Made by a program: the position numbers and the translations under genes. Below, one piece after another: positions 23,025-35,556 of a stretch of 64,000 nt of DNA; the stretch's first letter is position 1, and every line of letters starts with the position of its first letter. The notes under the pieces are model-generated. The model had not been told where the DNA came from. It worked only from the letters and a program-made list of their open reading frames with translations, and did not search any database. This DNA is from Artemisia argyi (lineage: Eukaryota > Streptophyta > Magnoliopsida > Asterales > Asteraceae), in the NCBI GenBank assembly GCA_030686995.1, contig CM060703.1, forward strand, positions 118,712,861 to 118,776,860. The letters are read 5' to 3'.

Positions 23025-23480
23025 AAGTTTTGTTGTTCATTATTAGATTCAATTTCATCAGCCAAAGTTTCCCTAAGATCTTCAAGCTCTATATATCCAT
23101 TCTTATTATTGATAAAACAATTCAAATGCCTCTTTAAGATTATCATCGTTCCCTATATTTCTTAGCTGAACTGAAATTGCAACAAATTCTCCATAGTTCA
23201 AGAGTCCATCTTCGTCCAAATCACCCTGCAGAAACGTCTTCCATTACTTTTTGTATATTACACATATGAATGATAACTAATACACATTTTTTTAGACATA
23301 GTACTTACGACATCCATAAGCAATTGAAGTTCTGAATCCGGAATCTGATGACCAAGTTTCTGCAAGACCATCTTTCAACTTGATGTTTATCTTACCTTGC
23401 TTCTTTGTGCCCATTAGATCACATCGTAGTCTAATCCCCACCACTTCCTCAGCTGATAAGCTCTCACTGACATAGAGACT
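23025..23480 (-). pseudogene. Calcium-dependent protein kinase (CDPK) EF-hand fragment
   Basis: Two minus-strand exon remnants. The upstream one, 23309 to about 23474, carries SESLSAEEVVGIR, KKQGKINI and, after a frameshift, LGHQIPDSELQLLMDV before a GTAAGT donor. The downstream one, about 23025-23225, follows a TGCAG acceptor and reads GDLDEDGLLNYGEFVAIS, then GNDDNLKEAFELF, and after another frameshift NKNGYIELEDLRETLADE. This is the calmodulin-like regulatory domain of plant CDPKs. The loop DLDEDGLLNYGE retains the usual calcium ligands, while the next loop is broken. The 83-bp intron is intact. No kinase domain is visible. At least two frameshifts make it a pseudogene fragment. The closest relatives are probably the group containing NYGEFVAIS/GNDEHL motifs. 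Confidence 0.88.
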
Positions 23481-26400
23481 GGAACTGCTAAGTACATTCA
23501 CGTCTGAACCCAGTTACCATGGTAAAGTTTAACAGTAAGTTACAACTTACACGACATAAATTGGATAACTGGAAATATAGTATATCTAACTGTCTTTTTG
23601 TACCACTCCTTGGTGAGGTAAAGTGACTTCCCCATTCACACCCATTTCCTTGATCTAAGCTTACTGAGAATTACATATCAGAAAGCTCAATATCAATTCC
23701 AAGCATTTCAAACAACTCCAACATGTTATGGTATGTAACTTGTGCACATAAATATGTATAATTCATATATATTAATGTATCTTATGTAACTGTGATGTAC
23801 AAAAAAAATGATAACTTAGAATTACCTACCCAATTAGGCATGAAAGTCTTGGCATCGTCCATGAAACCCAACTCCAAGTCAACGCCATCGTCCATGGTGA
23901 CAGTCATGGCATGACCACCAAAATAGTCTTCTTTAGCACAGTCCCTCAACCTTTTTTTAGTACATGCGCAGACACCAGCCCACTAAGGCATGCACCACTC
24001 TCATCTTAGACAACGTCATTAAGGTGGGGAGGGAAGGAGGTTAAATTTTGATTGGTGTCGTGTATGTAGATAACATATGCAGCAATAGTTGCAGTACATC
24101 TATAGTTATTTAATTATGCATTCACAGACCATAGTGCATTTTCTAAAATAACTCAAAACATTAGGTATAGCAATAAAAAAGTATACAATTATACCTGGTG
24201 GTCCATCAAGATCATATCACCTGAATTGATTGTTGTTTGTGAAGTTCCACAGGTTGTAATCTTCACCTTAATATTCCACCGATTCTTTTTCACCATTGAT
24301 CTCTAAAAAAGGTGTGATTGATATTGTATAACCTGTTAAGAAGTGTAAAAAAAGTATTAGATGAAGATTGAGGTAGTGAAAGTCTTCTTTATCGTCTTTG
24401 TACATTTGCCTGTATTTAATCTGAAAATGTCGTCCAGGTGCTGGAAAACTCTCTACCCTATGTCAAGTACAGCTATAGAAATACAGCCAATACAATCAAT
24501 CATATTAGATATAATGGTGTGCATATTCAACTTCAATTTGAGTTTGTGTCATTGTTGTTGGTGTATCAAGTGCAGACGTGCAGACTTGCAGTAAATACAG
24601 TACACTGCCGCAGAAACCGGTTGGTACTGACCTAAAAAATTATAACCCATTGAAGTAGAACATTTTGAAATAGAAAGGATAACTTACAACCTCCATGTTT
24701 TTCTATTACATGATGTTTACCTAATTAAATAGCTTATTGATCTACACTCAGTGGATTTTTTTTTTCACGGGTAAACTTGCAAAGTCCTTGCTTTTCAAGC
24801 TTAACTATAAGCCAAACAAAAGTGATTCCTTTTGGGATGCAAGGGGGATGTACAGGTTGTGGATCTTCAAACAGGCTCGTAAAGACCCAACATGTGACCA
24901 TCAATATATCGCATTGCAGCGACCTGTCAACAATGTAATAAAATTACAGGCATTCCTTTGGTTTATAAATAACAAACAACAGAGGAGGTTGAAAATGTTA
25001 TAATATGGGCTCATTCTCATTGACTTTAACCGTTTATAATTTATATCAACATTCTACACAACACGACAAAATATATGATATGGTTCTCGAATGGTATGCG
25101 GTCAAGAAGTCATGTGAGTGGTATAAGGGAATTATTATTACCTTTCCATAGACTTCGTATTTAATAGGGCCATCCACCTCTGCACCTAAAGCCATAACCT
25201 GTACCCGACCGTCATGATATCACCTCAAGGGTTGACTATAAGGTACGAACCTTGTATAGTCCGCAATCATGATTGCCCACGCTTATTTGACTCATCCCAA
25301 GATCCAGTTGCCTTCTCAACATGTGGAGTATTTGAAGTTCAAGCTATTATCTGTAAGCGTCTTTGCCATTCTTTTGACATCATAAAAACCTTAAACATTT
25401 AGACATAATTGTCCCGTCACATAAATTCAGCAGACTGAATATGTTGTTAGTTGCTAGTAAAATCTTTTAAAATGTAATGTTAGGTATTTACCTTTATATA
25501 CTGAATAAACATGTATATAAAGCCGACATCGAGCCGCTGTAAGCGTTTAATAAGCCATTTGACCAAAAACTACCAATATAAATAGTGTTATATAGAACAA
25601 TGAGTAGACACTATACTTTAACTTTGACATTTAATCTTTCTGATATTCACTGTCCTTGAAAGATTATCAGCCCACCTAAGTTTTTTTTAACCCTTAACTA
25701 ATTAAAAAATAAAGTATAAGCTAAAACATGTTCGCTACATTTGACAAAAATGAAGAAAACACTCTTAAGCCTATGAAAACTTTCGCCAGAAATACACTTT
25801 GGTCTTAGACCAGTGACACAACTAAATGGACCTATGGTTTATATGTATATTAGCCGTTTCAATTTCAAATAAGCTCATAAGCTAATAATCCAAACACCCC
25901 TCAAACATTCAACCATCAATACTACTTAGTTTAACTCAAGGACGCTAATAATAAAAACAACCCTTAAATATTCAACCATTAGTACTACTTACTTTAACTC
26001 AACAAAGTACCTAGAAGAGGTTTGACTCATATTGATTAGAAATCGAGAAAAGCGAATACATTGAAATCTTTATCTTTTTCAAATGTTTTACTACATCGCC
26101 AAAATATTAGTCTGCCTTAACTTTTTCTAAGCAGCAGCAGGTTATATGACACAATATATATAACACCGTCTATATAACACCCGGTAAACGCATTAACTGA
26201 ACCAAGACGTAAGAGCAATAAACTGAACCCGCTGACTGAACCCTAAACACACCTATTGAAACCAACCGCTGAACCAACCAACTGAACAAACCCATTGAAA
26301 GCCACCAAGACAAAACTAAAACTATTAAAAAATTACCTCATTGCGTGGTATTGAACAACTGGAATCATGCTTTTAGACGACCATCAGATCTCACAAATAA

Positions 26401-26914
26401 AGTAGGCAATCTCTCAGCTTTAAGTGGCAGAATAAGGTGGTACAAATGAGGTTGTGGCACTATAAGCTTTTGTACATTTTTTGGAATATTCTAGTAACGA
26501 CCCATTCACAGATGCTGATATTGCTCTATCTACATTGCTCATGCTCGAGGTAGAGGAATATTGTTTCCTTTCTCTGTTTTGTCTTCAAATAGCTAAAATA
26601 TAAGCCGGTTTGACCTGAAATGTTGGAGGAAAAGTAATATAAAATAGCTTAATAATATTTAAAATATGTAAACATAGTACTATGAACATAAGAAATTTGG
26701 CATTAGACCTTCGATGGTTAGCTCTTTGGTGACGCCATAATCTGTTGACACTTCCTTGAACTCATCCAGATCCATTCCATTACCCTGTATCAAAAATATG
26801 AATCAAGTCAGCACCGCAAATTTTACAAAGTAAGTCAGTGAGCCCATTCATTCATTGCAAGTCTAGTTAGGAATGTGAGGTGATGAAGCATACAACTAAG
26901 TCAAGGGTCACACG
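23481..26914. other. No gene recognised; a few exon-like scraps
   Basis: Protein-like minus-strand pieces occur near 23840-23960 (includes FGGHAMTVTMDDG) and 24200-24320 (includes KKNRWNIKVKITTCG), and near 26700-26790 beside a possible acceptor. I cannot assign any of them. They may be further captured gene scraps. Confidence 0.4.
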
Positions 26915-26996
26915 AATAAAAAAGATTACTTGACGGTTGGTGAATAGTCATCACAATGGTTCTACCTCCTCTTGTTAATTCCTATAATGGCAATAC
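26915..26996 (-). repeat. Duplicated piece of the ABCG fragment
   Basis: About 82 bp nearly identical to 27209-27291, which encodes the [15 protein letters not shown] part of the ABCG remnant. The copies are direct repeats 294 bp apart and differ by a few bases. Confidence 0.85.
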
Positions 26997-27061
26997 TACT
27001 TGGCGAAGTATATTGGTACATAATACTAAGTCCTAACATCCCATGACACAACTAAATGCAT

Positions 27062-27404
27062 ACCATTTGCAAGATCTAGCAAAAATTTGGCAGGATTCAT
27101 TGCAACAGTGGGTGAAAATCCAATACTCTGAAAATAATCCATAATTTCTGACCCATTTCCTAAAAAATAATGGTTTCCCTTATGACAGCAACAACGCCTT
27201 ATGAAACAAATAAAAAAGATTACTTGACGGTTGGTGAATAGTCATCACAATGGTTCTACCTCCTCTTGTTAATTCTAATAATGTCGATACAATTCTTTGA
27301 GTTGTCGAATCAAGTCCTGATGTAGGCTCATCTACAAACAACAAACTTGGATTTATAAGCATGTCTTGCCTGATACTAACTCTTTTTCTCTCCCCACCTG
27401 ATAC
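27062..27404 (-). pseudogene. ABCG half-transporter nucleotide-binding-domain fragment
   Basis: The minus strand reads the core of an ABCG (white-brown complex) ATPase. [13 protein letters not shown] (signature motif) lies at about 27364-27404. [13 protein letters not shown] follows (Walker B and D-loop), then [15 protein letters not shown] (H-loop histidine). After a frameshift near 27180 comes the linker ending [19 protein letters not shown], down to about 27064. The [12 protein letters not shown] ending resembles the plant ABCG14/21/25-type group. A stop lies immediately upstream of VSGG, and the Walker A region and membrane domain are absent. Functional relatives export hormones or lipids at the plasma membrane, and this remnant cannot. 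It shares orientation with the kinesin and CDPK fragments. Confidence 0.9.
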
Positions 27405-28612
27405 TTATGCCATAGAGTCGCAACAATTTAGTGTTGCGATGTAACAGAAAGCTACAGACAATATTAATAAAATAAAATTAACAAACCAAAAGACAATTAA
27501 TAATCGAATAGCAACTATTACCCTAAAAAAGAATGAACACATCCTAAACTACAAAGAACCACCACGGTGAACTCAGTCTGATGAACTATTTATACGTAGT
27601 ATAATTTAATTTAGTTAATGTATACGATAGCAATAATATATGCAAATGCTCTAAGTGGATTCATCATACTCCTACCGCCTTTACTGTCTTACTGATGAAT
27701 GTATCACCTTATAGTATTGTTGGTTGAGGGAACTCCGGCCACACCTGATTTCTGGATACTGCTATTCTTTCTTGGCTAGATTGCTAGCATACCATTACCA
27801 GTTTGATGCAATCACATTCATATGAAGTACTATTAGATATTAAGGTTATTTGGATGACTTTCAACCCGTAAGTATGACCAGATCGACCCGTTGCAAAGTC
27901 CAAATCAAGCCAGATTAGGCATGATGGGCGGACCATGTAAACGGTAGAAAAAAAGCCATTTCTTAATATTAACACTTTTTATTTATTCATTAAGTTTTAT
28001 AAACAATTAAATATAAATATCAATCGTTTAATCATAACAAAGTAATTTAGTAGAATTTGGACACTTTTTAAAGAAACTACATCATTTGTCAGCAAGATAT
28101 TGTGGTGAAAGAAGTAAACAAAGGGGTTACAGTTCAGATTGTTTACAGGGATAAAGTTATGTGATGAATTAGTCTAGGTACTTCAGACTTTCCTGTCTTT
28201 ACAGAGCCATGTATGATGGTTTATCGATTAGTTTCTATACCACCAGGCTCGATCATGTAGTCTATAAGTTAGAATTTATCGTTATTTTGGTTGAAGTTTA
28301 GCAATATTTTGATTGCGAGAGACTTGTGTCTTATAAGCTGCAGAAACAACGATAAAGATATATATGAGAATGTTTGCTATTTTTCAATATTAAATGTGTT
28401 AAAAAACCATAAGTATAAATTTATAAGTTTAAGTACTCAATTAATCTAGTGCATACATAGAAGAATGGTGTAAGTTTAATGTGCTCATAGAATTAGACGA
28501 AAATAAACATTCAAGAGTGAATTATAATTACCACTCTTATCTTTTATTGCATCTTCTACTGAAGTAGCTACATATTTGCAGACCACCACCATTAAGCTCA
28601 TAAATATTTATG

Positions 28613-28613
<1 letters not shown>
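27405..28613. other. No gene recognised
   Basis: AT-rich intergenic DNA. A 63-codon frame on the minus strand (27784-27975) has no recognisable family. The stretch ends at a long (AT)n tract. Confidence 0.55.

Positions 28614-28681
<68 letters not shown>
28614..28681. repeat. (AT)n microsatellite, 68 bp
   Basis: Pure AT dinucleotide repeat ending directly at ACTAG, the candidate Helitron 3' terminus. Confidence 0.97.
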
Positions 28682-28682
<1 letters not shown>

Positions 28683-29948
28683 TAGCTTAAAGACCCGTTG
28701 ACACTGGGTCATTTTTTAATGAGATATAGAAATGAGATGATAAGAAAAAGTATTAAAGTCAATTTGTTTGATTTAAAAAATATGAAATAAGGATTGAGAC
28801 AATGCAGCGATAATAATATAACAAATGGATTATGTTACAATTATACAAACAAACGTCCAACCTTGGTGTCTCCAAAACTTTTATTTTTTTGTAGCAAAAT
28901 ATGTGAAACAAATGATGAGAAAATGAGTGTTTGACTGCCTATCGATTTACAATCAACGTGTAAGTTTGTTCCATTTAAAATATGAAACAAATAATGAGAG
29001 AATGAGTCAATTATAACATAAGATATTGTGTAAGTTGCAAGACGATCCTAACAAACGTCAAAGTTTTGGATAACCAAATTTTTTTTTTGTTTAGTAACAA
29101 TCAATGTGAGTTAGATCATATAGATTTACAACCATAACATTGCAAAGTAAAAAAAAAAAAAAAACATTTAATCATATATAAATTAATTGGATTATTTTAA
29201 GTAATTTACTTCAAGTGTTCCTACCCCATGAAATATGTAGCACAAACATTCAGAATGTCTTGTTCTAAACGTGCTATGACTAAGTTGATATATCATGCGG
29301 TTGAAAGAAGACTCAACGCATTTAATTTATCAGCTAAATATCAAACTCCTTTAACACAACTGATAGTTTGGTCAGCTTGTCAAGTACTACTATAATAATT
29401 TAGCATATATCAATTCATAGGAAAATGCTACATTGCCACCTTATAACTTACTGATAAAAGAAGAAATATTTGGTGAATCGTAGCGCAAAAATTACAACGA
29501 TTAAAAAAAGTTAACTGATGTGCTGAGGAACTTCATAGTTCCATTAAGTTAAAAAGTTGTATGCTATTGGGACCAAAATTCTCCTAATATTATAAGCAAT
29601 AACTGAAGTATTTTTATTTCAGTAACTAAAAGAGAATCTACTAAAAAATAATAAGCAATAACAAATAAGAAGCATTCATTAACATTGAACACACGATTTC
29701 AACAGCTCAGATTGGATCCTTACTCATATGGAGAAACAAAATATCACCCTACACAACATTCAAAAGGTTTAACTTGCAGCATACCTCAAACAACAACAAT
29801 GATATTCATAAAAACAGTGCACCTCAAGCTAATTAAGTTAAACAACAACCTTCAATATATATCAGCTCACTTACCCTTTTAACGCCAGGTTCTATGCTTC
29901 AAATTCACTACCAGTAACACATCAACCTCTCCATACAATCATACCTTT

Positions 29949-29993
<45 letters not shown>

Positions 29994-30394
29994 ACCTGAT
30001 TAGAACACCATCTTCACCATTTATCTGAATTCCCAAACAAAGAATGTATCTATTGGAAGAAAAGCAGATTCCATTGACCACAATACTTATAGCCTTGCCT
30101 GGTCCATGCATAAAATTTGACATGAAACCGCCCCATTTTTTTCATTTTGTATGTGCTACTTTCACTTGGCCCTGCAAAGCACACAATTATGTCTTTGTCA
30201 GAAAATCATATAGATATTAGATATATTATGAAATAACATGATCCTAAATGTAATTTGTAAGTACTTTATACTTCGATTTCTACTTTACATTATAAAAGTT
30301 ATTTAAACGCCTGTAGAAAACGACATACTAAAAAATGGCAGTCAATATGGCTGCACTTTGTTTTTGCGGGTCTATATCTATGCAGCAACACAAG

Positions 30395-30605
30395 TAACCG
30401 GTTCATATCAGCTTCATTTGCCCTACGGGTACTGTTAGAACAACATCAGGGACAGACTCAAATATTTGAATAAATAGACAATACAGCTGAGCTTGAGAAT
30501 AAAGATAACTCATGCTAACATGTGTTGTAGGATCAAGCCCTCTAATCTTTGAATGCACCAAGTCTCTTTCAAAAACAGCCAAATCCCATGACCCCTCAAC
30601 GATAA
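30395..30605 (-). other. Exon-like open stretch, unrecognised
   Basis: On the minus strand, after a TTTTCAG acceptor-like sequence, about 65 codons stay open with protein-like composition (VEGSWDLAVFERDLVHSKIR, then SMSYLYSQAQLYCLF and VPDVVLTVP). I cannot assign it. It lies within the candidate Helitron and may be another captured exon. Confidence 0.35.
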
Positions 30606-31060
30606 ACTGAAAATAAGTATATTAGAATTGCAAACAAACTATGAAATCAAACGACTATTCTTGTTTCTTTTTTTCTTTTTTTTTTCTTTTTTTTTCTTTG
30701 TTGTAAAAGTAACAAACATGGTAAGATTTCATTCAAATGAACTTCCGAGTGATGGAACATAAATGTTGTCGCTTTCAAGTAATCAAGTCTTCTGTCATAG
30801 CTCTGTCAGATTCAATAACCCATTTTAACTGAAACATGGAACCAAACATTAGTCGAAATATAATGTATGTGAAGCCATCCAAGTATTTGACTAAGGACAC
30901 CTATATATACTATAACTACTTTAAAGGTTACCCAAGTATGTTTTTGGATACCAATTCAGCAAAACACAACCACTGACGAAAATATCCAGAAAAATTTTAA
31001 CGACTATAACATGTTAACACACTGCATAAAAAATATTTAAATTTTCGAATTTCCAGTCAT

Positions 31061-31300
31061 ATGAGCTGACCCATTTTGAGCTGGTGCTTATTCATGGATT
31101 CTAAACTTGATAAATCAGTTCGTGTTTCGACCCTCGTTAAAAATCAGTTCGTTTGGTTTATTGGTTATATGAGCTGGCCCATTTTGAGCTGGTGCTTGTT
31201 CATGACACTAAACTTGAACAGATTCGTTTGGCTTATTGGTTATATGAGCTGACCCATTTTGAGCAAGATAAATCAGTTCGTGTTTCGACCCACGTTAAAA
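31061..31300. repeat. Local triplication, ATGAGCTGACCCATTTTGAG units
   Basis: The phrase occurs at 31061, 31169 and 31244, with shared flanking words (ATAAATCAGTTCGTGTTTCG occurs twice). Spacings are 108 and 75 bp. Confidence 0.75.
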
Positions 31301-31771
31301 ATCACTCCATTGATATACCCATTTAACCTACATATCGGATCCATCCATTTTGCTACCTCTACGTGGAATTTAGATACAAATTTAATTTAGTGAATACTTA
31401 CTGTTTGCTTATAAATCGTTTTGCATGTATTGCACATTGCGTCGAATCTTCAAATATATGAACAATGAAATATTCTACTGCCTGCAAAACAAAGTTATGC
31501 TCATGAACTGAATAATATAATTACCTAACATGGGATCAAAAATTACAATGTCTAATACTTGATGGAACTAAAATAAATTGTATAGTAATTTACTGAAAAA
31601 TATGCTTTCATTTTTCTCTCATCTGGTGCTTGTTCATGGCTTTTATAACCACCATAAACCACCATCCTCCCAGATACTCGTTTTAGTCATTGATTACTCG
31701 TTACCCTATGACGTTTAAGTTATAAAGGCAAGGACACTCGTAAAAACTTCACTGGTCATCTCCACTAAGCC

Positions 31772-31880
31772 TTGAGTCGATCTGGAATCCACACATTTAG
31801 ACATCACTTTGATATACCAATAGGCCCTGACATAACTAAGGAAATACCTAAAGCTATCCAAGAATCACAAGTTTTTATAC
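31772..31880 (+). pseudogene. TIR-domain fragment of an NLR-type gene
   Basis: The plus strand reads GIHTFRHHFDIPIGPDITKE, then IPKAIQESQVFI. This lines up with the TIR motif of plant TIR-NBS-LRR proteins, typically GIHTFRDDDE..RG..I..EL..AI..S, where intracellular immune receptors signal through NAD hydrolysis. Only about 35 residues are recognisable. The frame continues open to 32038 without further similarity and there is no NBS or LRR. The DDDE acidic stretch has become HHFD. It is in the opposite orientation to the DEAD-box remnant. Confidence 0.65.
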
Positions 31881-34049
31881 ACCGTCAAGTTCTCTTAGCT
31901 TTATACACCGTTAACACTATATCAGTTCTCTTAGCCGGGCTACGATATGCTTTTGAACAATGTGTTATTATCGTTGTTTTTATAAATGGAGATGGCACAC
32001 TAAAGTTTCTCAAAAGCCACACCCAAGCATGCACCTACTGAATTTAGAGACAAAAAATAATCAAATAAACAGTTTACCTTGCTTTACACAAGTGACCTCA
32101 ATTGTTTCCACTGTTATGTTTTTCACGTCATAACCTATAAGAAGTATAGCCTACAATTTTATAAACCTGTTATTAAGTACATTATAATTCACATTTTGCC
32201 TTGACTTATTACATTAAAAGACAACAAAATCAAACACCACCTTCATTTATAGCCCATATGCTATAATGTGATGGGTATTCAAGAAAAGTCATGTATGCGT
32301 TACCGACTTCCAACAAATCTGGATCTGCAAGAAAACTAAAATTAGACATAAAGTATTACAATGTGGATGAATACTTTAGAAGATCTATTCCTATTGTTCC
32401 ACCCACCAGGAGCGACATAGGTTGCTATTGTAATATAAATCATGTTGCAATAAGAAGAAAAAAAATTGATAAGTACATAAATAACTTCTATTAACTAACT
32501 AAAGTTAAATAAAGTTTGAACCTTTTTCATGTGTCTTTAGTATCACCCGTTGTTCTCTAACTACAACCAACATTGCATGTGCCCATAAAAACTATTCCTG
32601 TTGATCATCTTTATCCTTTCCACAACACAAATTATCATAAAAAAAATACAATTCCTAATGAAAGTGTGTATAGTAATCACATATATATAGTCGCATAATA
32701 TGCAAATTCCTCAAATGCATAGGCAACACTTAAAAATAATTAGAAATTTGAACCAAAGTAACTCATTAACCTATTTAGTAACAAAAAAAGGACCAAGACA
32801 TGAATGTTGGCATGATCATCTAAGATGCGTATGCATTCGGCTATCGTCAAATCTTATGATGAGTTTGCTTAATCGCCAGAAACATTATCTCTTTGTATTG
32901 AGGAATCACCATTTGCTGCACTTTTCCCTACAAAAATCAATGACAAAAACAAATTCAGTAATGAATTGATTAAGCAATCTTAGATTTTAGTTCAATTCAT
33001 GAAATCATAATTTAAAGAAAAAGTAATGCAGAGATATCGATGAATCCTATGCCAAGGTTTGACATTTTGAATACTTATGCAAGAATCTAATCCAATCATC
33101 AAACTTTTATATGGTTTTCGAAAACAAAATTCAATTAAACTTAATCACATAATAGAGACAATGCTCAAACCTTAAAGCTTATCAGTTGCATCAAATCTAA
33201 CTATATTGCAAGTGTGTACAAAGAAACTATAAAAAATTATCATTAATCAATTGAGAAGATACAAACCTGAAATAGTCTTCTTCAATTAGCCATCATCATC
33301 ATCCGGGGCAACCGTCATAAACCCTATTATTGAAAAACAAACACATTCAGTCAATTTGAAAATCTAATATGCAATATATAATGCATAAGTTGATGTCATC
33401 AAAGAGTTCCAGTAAACTTATGCCAATTTACCTTGAGTTTAAACTTTACAGATTGATGTACTCTTCAATCGCATGAGTTCTAATTATTAACAACACTTTT
33501 AAGTTCCATACCTTATAGCGAAGGTGTGCAAACATTTCGACAGAGCAGTCATATAGTCCAACCATCATCGGTCTCTTACATATTCTTAATCTGCAAAAAT
33601 AAACTGAATCAAATGAAATATATGATAGAATTTCCCCCAATTCATACAAATAAAAAACATCACAATTGTTGTAGTATTTGCCATTGAAAAAATATAAAAC
33701 ACCAGATTCTATGTTAAGGCTTTACTGTCATCGACTATCCATCAAACATTCAAACATGAGCAACTGTCATCATGAACTGTCTAAGAAATGGAGAATAGAA
33801 TCCATAATGAAATGGAGCATCAAGTGCAACAAATTCAATCATGGGTACAAACATGAGCCTTCACACCAACACGGTCACCATATCTGCAAAAAGCTTCAAA
33901 CGTTAATGCCTCACTTATTAGATTAAACACTTGCAAAAATTATTAAATTGGGCATTTTACCACACATTTTATGAAAAAACAATATTACAGGCCTAACAAA
34001 TTACTTCATTTTTTCATGTGTTCACAACAATCACATAATCGATTGCAAA

Positions 34050-34501
34050 CCTCCCTTGATCATATCAAAATAATTTGTTTCCAAAAATATAAGAATTTTG
34101 CTTCCATCCATCATTACCTTGAGTATTCTGATCAGCCTACAAAAGAAAAAAAAATCAATAGATAAAGACCAATTTTTCTTACTATTCGCTTGATTTTTAG
34201 AAAGTACCACTTTATACCTGGTGTGCTTTTCCGCATATGTTACAACTTCTATAACATAGTTTTTTTATTTCGGAATGGGGGATCCAATGATCACCTGCAG
34301 AGTTTTGATTTAAAGAACATAAAATAAGCAATATGATTAAAGGTTTATGCCATATAACATAAGAACAAATAGTTTCATCTATGGATCATAAGGATGCAAA
34401 ATGATAACCTTGTATGGATTGCGTAAGAACTGCCTCGTCAAACTCTCAACGTCTTTAGGTCATGTTGCACTCCAATAGAGACTTTGTCTATCTGGTCTGA
34501 T
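34050..34501 (-). pseudogene. DEAD-box RNA helicase fragment (DDX5/RH-type)
   Basis: Three minus-strand exon remnants with splice sites. The first, 34409-34501, has 31 codons: IRPDRQSLYWSAT, a stop where tryptophan is expected, then PKDVESLTRQFLRNPYK. The second, 34218-34294, starts VIIGSP after CTGCAG and ends EKHTR before GTATAA; it contains a stop and a frame change. The third, 34136 leftward to about 34050, reads LIRILK and VMMDGSKILIFLET. The set matches motif III (SAT) and the start of the second RecA domain of plant RH14/RH20/RH46-like helicases, which unwind RNA. Motifs I, II (DEAD) and VI are missing. The TGG-to-TGA change and the frame loss make it a pseudogene. Confidence 0.88.
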
Positions 34502-34757
34502 CTGTAGATCGAAACAAAAGTCAAGTATCATCGAAATGCCATCACCTTAGACTTGATTTGAGATATGTGGTATTAGAATTTTCTTTTGATTTAGGCATTT
34601 CATCAAACATGTAGTATGCATATATAAACTACTCAACATATAACACACCTTAAATTAAACCATAATTCCTCACTTTTTTCACCAAAATTTGATGTTGATC
34701 TGGAACAATGGAATCACATACGCCTAATACTATCAGCATAATCAGCCTTAATAACAT

Positions 34758-34759
<2 letters not shown>

Positions 34760-34842
<83 letters not shown>
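34760..34842. repeat. (AT)n microsatellite, about 83 bp
   Basis: Pure dinucleotide tract inside the candidate Helitron. Confidence 0.97.
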
Positions 34843-34845
<3 letters not shown>

Positions 34846-35354
34846 TAATTGAAGATCGTTTGAATTACCTTTGAACAAAAACCGACTGACTATTTGATAT
34901 GTTTGGTTCATGTTTTGGCTATTCTTCACCTGCATCAACCATTAACAAATAAAAAAATATTAATTAATTATCCATTCTCAAATCACAACAAACAGGAGAA
35001 GCAATAAATCAAAACAATTGAAAAATTGAAACTGAAAGAAATGACATCGAGGTTACAAATATAACTGAGGAATGAGCATACTACTTTTTCATTAAATTTA
35101 TATGAATCTATAGGATGCTGCTCTTTTTAAAATTTGGAGCGTGTTTTCATTTAATTGTGATATCAAATTGATACTCTCTTGAATGGGATAGCTGTTTCTT
35201 CGGATCTTTAAACTTAATTAAGAAGGAGGAGCGTACCATTTAATGCTCCCCCAAAATTAAGAAGCATTACAAAATTGTTTTTACATATTTGACTTTTTGA
35301 CTTTTTTCTTGTTCCTAATCTCTTTGTTAAGCATAATGGTATTGTACATCGAAG

Positions 35355-35556
35355 GTAATTAATGAGTTTTTTTAATGCTCATGCTTAAAAGGCTTGTGCC
35401 AAAGGATTTTATTGTCTTTTTATATGGTTTCTCCTTTTTTTTAATGCTTAAAATTGTTGTACATTGTATTCTAATTAAGGAATTTTGGTCACACATTTAA
35501 TGAGTTTTTTTAATGCTCGTGCTTCAGGGCGCTTGTACAAAACCTTATATTATTAG

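Noticed and set aside
30395..30605. Threonine synthase-like similarity (VVLTVPVG)
   Set aside because: Only a few residues resemble the VVVPTG motif and the rest does not align, so I left it unassigned.
34714..34938. 74-codon frame of alternating Ile-Tyr
   Set aside because: Product of an (AT)n microsatellite.
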